A stretch of 64,000 bases of DNA, taken from assembly GCA_028532765.1 (NCBI GenBank), contig JAQQAR010000087.1, positions 79,571-143,570 on the forward strand. Reading direction: 5' to 3'. Within the stretch, counting starts at the first letter, position 1; every line of letters starts with the position of its first letter. The notes beneath the pieces are model-generated. The model saw only the letters and a program-made list of their open reading frames with translations, was not told where the DNA came from and searched no databases. This DNA is from Sphaerochaetaceae bacterium. GTDB taxonomy: Bacteria > Spirochaetota > Spirochaetia > Sphaerochaetales > Sphaerochaetaceae. The position numbers and the translations under genes were made by a program. Of the stretch, positions 62,533 to 64,000 are shown piece after piece.

Positions 62533-64000
62533 TTAGATAAACAGATTGACTTTGCTCTCGGATGCGGCACCCATGTAGGTGGCAACGCCTCCTACCTCGA
62601 CGCCGTCAAGCAGTTCCTCTTTGGTGATGCCCATGATATCCATAGACATCTGGCAGGCCACCATACGGACTCCTGAACTCTTTGCATCTAGGAACATCTG
62701 GGTTACTTGGTCGACATGTTTCTTCTTCATGCGGCCTTTCATCATCTTTGCTCCTAGTCCTCCCATATTCATGCTGGAGAGTCCAAGCTCGTCCATTCCC
62801 TTGGGAAGCATGCTGGAGAACATCTTCCCCATGAAATCCTTCTTGACCGGTGGTGCATTTTTCTTGCGTAGTACACTCAAACCCCAGAAGGTGAAGAACA
62901 TGGTAACCTGTTTCCCTGAGGCAGCAGCTCCATTTGCAAGCACAAAGGATGCGAGTGCCTTGTCCAAGTCATTGGAGAATACCACCATCGTTGCACCATT
63001 ATCGGGAGCGCAGATGGCAGGTTTTTCACCTGCTGAGTCAGGCATTGAGCAAATATTTGCATTTCCCTTCTCAACAACGGCTTCGATAACCCCTTCTGTT
63101 GTAGTAACCGAAACAAGGTTGTTGCCGGTAAGCTTGCTCCAGGATTGGACATCAACGCCGAAACCAGGGTCGGAAGCCTTGATGATTATGCGGTCCCCCT
63201 CTTCAAGTTTGTCCATTTCCTTCTTGAGTCGGATAATTGGACCGGGGCACTGCAATCCACAGGCATCCACCTTGAAGATTTTGTTCTCTGTTCTTCTACG
63301 GAATGAGCCATCTTCGTTGAGATTGTCGATTGTTGCACTCTCTTCCTTGATGTTCAGTACCGTCTTATGCTCAAGCAATTCGCGTTCACGCATTGCACTG
63401 TCATAGGTCTTGAAGCCTCCCGTAAGATTCCTTACACGGGTGAAGCCATTCTGGCGAAGGATGCGTTCGGCAAAGTAGCCTCGCAGTCCTATGGCACAGT
63501 TAAGGATGATGTCACAGTCCTTGGGTACTTCCTCCAATCGGTCACGGAGATCGATATTGGGGATATTCACAGCCCCTTCAATTGCCCCGAGTTCGAACTC
63601 CTCTTCACTTCTTACATCAAGCATGAAGGTGCCATTTTTCCGTGCCTCCTCAGCTTCATCCCAACTGATGGTGTCGCTCATACCTTCAAGGACGTTGACG
63701 GCAATGAAGCCGACCATGTTCACGGGATCCTTCGCACTGGAGAAGGGAGGAGCATAGGCTTGTTCGAATTCTGCCAGGTCATAGACCGTACCATCCTTCC
63801 CAATGAAGGCGGAGATAATGTCGATACGTTTGTCGACCCCACCATATCCTACAGACTGGCCTCCCCAGATCTTCCCTGTTTCTGGATGATAGAGCACTTT
63901 CAAGGAGAGTTGTCTTACATTGGGATAATATCCTGCATGATTGCCCACATGGGTGATAGCGCAACGATAGGGGAGAGAGGCAGCTTTCAAGCCTTTCTCG
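62533..64000 (-). CDS. Rhodanese-TusA-DsrE multidomain protein of CoA-disulfide reductase type, 5' end cut
   Basis: About 489 C-terminal residues are visible, open at the right edge. In order: the end of a pyridine nucleotide-disulfide oxidoreductase dimerisation domain (KVLYHPETGKIWGGQSVG), a rhodanese domain with active Cys in LNCAIGLRG, a TusA/SirA domain with CGLQCPGPIIRLKKEM, and a DsrE/DsrF-like domain (MVVFSNDLDKALASFVLANGA) whose Cys in ACQMSMDIMG is a sulfur-relay position. The full enzyme is expected to have an N-terminal FAD/NAD domain and to reduce CoA or protein persulfides and pass sulfane sulfur between its domains. Such extended fusions occur in anaerobes. Relevant to the sulfide-based homocysteine pathway at 3134-10260, though far from it. 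Confidence 0.9.
   Translation of the reverse strand, partial: EKGLKAASLPYRCAITHVGNHAGYYPNVRQLSLKVLYHPETGKIWGGQSVGYGGVDKRIDIISAFIGKDGTVYDLAEFEQAYAPPFSSAKDPVNMVGFIAVNVLEGMSDTISWDEAEEARKNGTFMLDVRSEEEFELGAIEGAVNIPNIDLRDRLEEVPKDCDIILNCAIGLRGYFAERILRQNGFTRVRNLTGGFKTYDSAMRERELLEHKTVLNIKEESATIDNLNEDGSFRRRTENKIFKVDACGLQCPGPIIRLKKEMDKLEEGDRIIIKASDPGFGVDVQSWSKLTGNNLVSVTTTEGVIEAVVEKGNANICSMPDSAGEKPAICAPDNGATMVVFSNDLDKALASFVLANGAAASGKQVTMFFTFWGLSVLRKKNAPPVKKDFMGKMFSSMLPKGMDELGLSSMNMGGLGAKMMKGRMKKKHVDQVTQMFLDAKSSGVRMVACQMSMDIMGITKEELLDGVEVGGVATYMGAASESKVNLFI

Noticed and set aside
1..64000. CRISPR arrays, insertion sequences, prophage, tRNA or rRNA genes
   Set aside because: Intergenic regions were read for regularly spaced repeats, transposase-like frames and tRNA-like cloverleaf elements; none was found.

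Overview
The window looks like chromosomal DNA of an anaerobic, fermentative spirochaete, most likely of the Sphaerochaeta type. This is inferred from gene content and was not tested by a database search. The clues are secreted binding proteins whose signal peptides end in 'FAQGQAE', pyruvate:ferredoxin oxidoreductase, two B12-dependent enzymes (MetH and NrdJ), an oxygen-sensitive [4Fe-4S] serine dehydratase, rubredoxin, several TRAP and ABC sugar or acid importers, and roughly even base composition. I saw no tRNA, rRNA, insertion sequence, prophage or CRISPR array. Genes are tightly packed, with many 1-4 bp overlaps.

Layout. 1-2468: an alpha-amylase family glycosidase (minus strand, cut by the left edge) behind pth. 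3134-10260: a likely one-way operon, nif3-like domain / DUF39 homocysteine synthase / NIL-ferredoxin / UPF0280 (ApbE-like) / metH / metF, which would take sulfide and aspartate semialdehyde to homocysteine and then methionine. 10257-16032: nth, a fused DAHP synthase-prephenate dehydratase, a DUF4416 gene, a lipoprotein, serine dehydratase and an exported orphan. 16064-22532 (minus): leuS behind a CNNM/TlyC-type membrane protein, then yhhN-corA-GNAT. 22622-27092: a translationally coupled topoisomerase IV pair (parE, parC) and a pseudouridine synthase; then an aldo/keto reductase.

28310-35811 is the most interesting accessory block: Asp/Glu-racemase-like protein, split transketolase, TRAP transporter (dctPQM), transaldolase-family protein, cupin and an FCD-type GntR regulator. 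It looks like an uncharacterised catabolic operon for an acidic carbohydrate, with no kinase. 35808-38801 is a large receiver-plus-PEP/pyruvate-binding protein. Then come gdhA, nrdJ behind a NrdR-like site, an MFS transporter and nifJ.

48388-57513 is a sugar region: an unusual pectinesterase without signal peptide, a galactose-type ABC importer (mglB, mglA, mglC), and a convergent operon for a YesN-like regulator, a YesM-like kinase and a sugar-binding lipoprotein, which together look like a sensory system for the importer. 57555-61124 holds two nitroreductases, an MFS carrier, a flavin-binding PNPOx-like protein and rubredoxin. The right end has a WYL-like regulator, slyX, and a multidomain rhodanese/TusA/DsrE persulfide protein cut by the window edge.

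A cross-cutting signal is that several genes (pth, aroF-pheA, parE, the pectinesterase, the YesN-like regulator, a nitroreductase and its divergent MFS gene) have a -10-like box ending only 5-8 bp before the start codon and no Shine-Dalgarno sequence, suggesting leaderless mRNAs. Start codons were chosen from Shine-Dalgarno sequences, family alignment from memory and promoter position; promoter calls are by eye.
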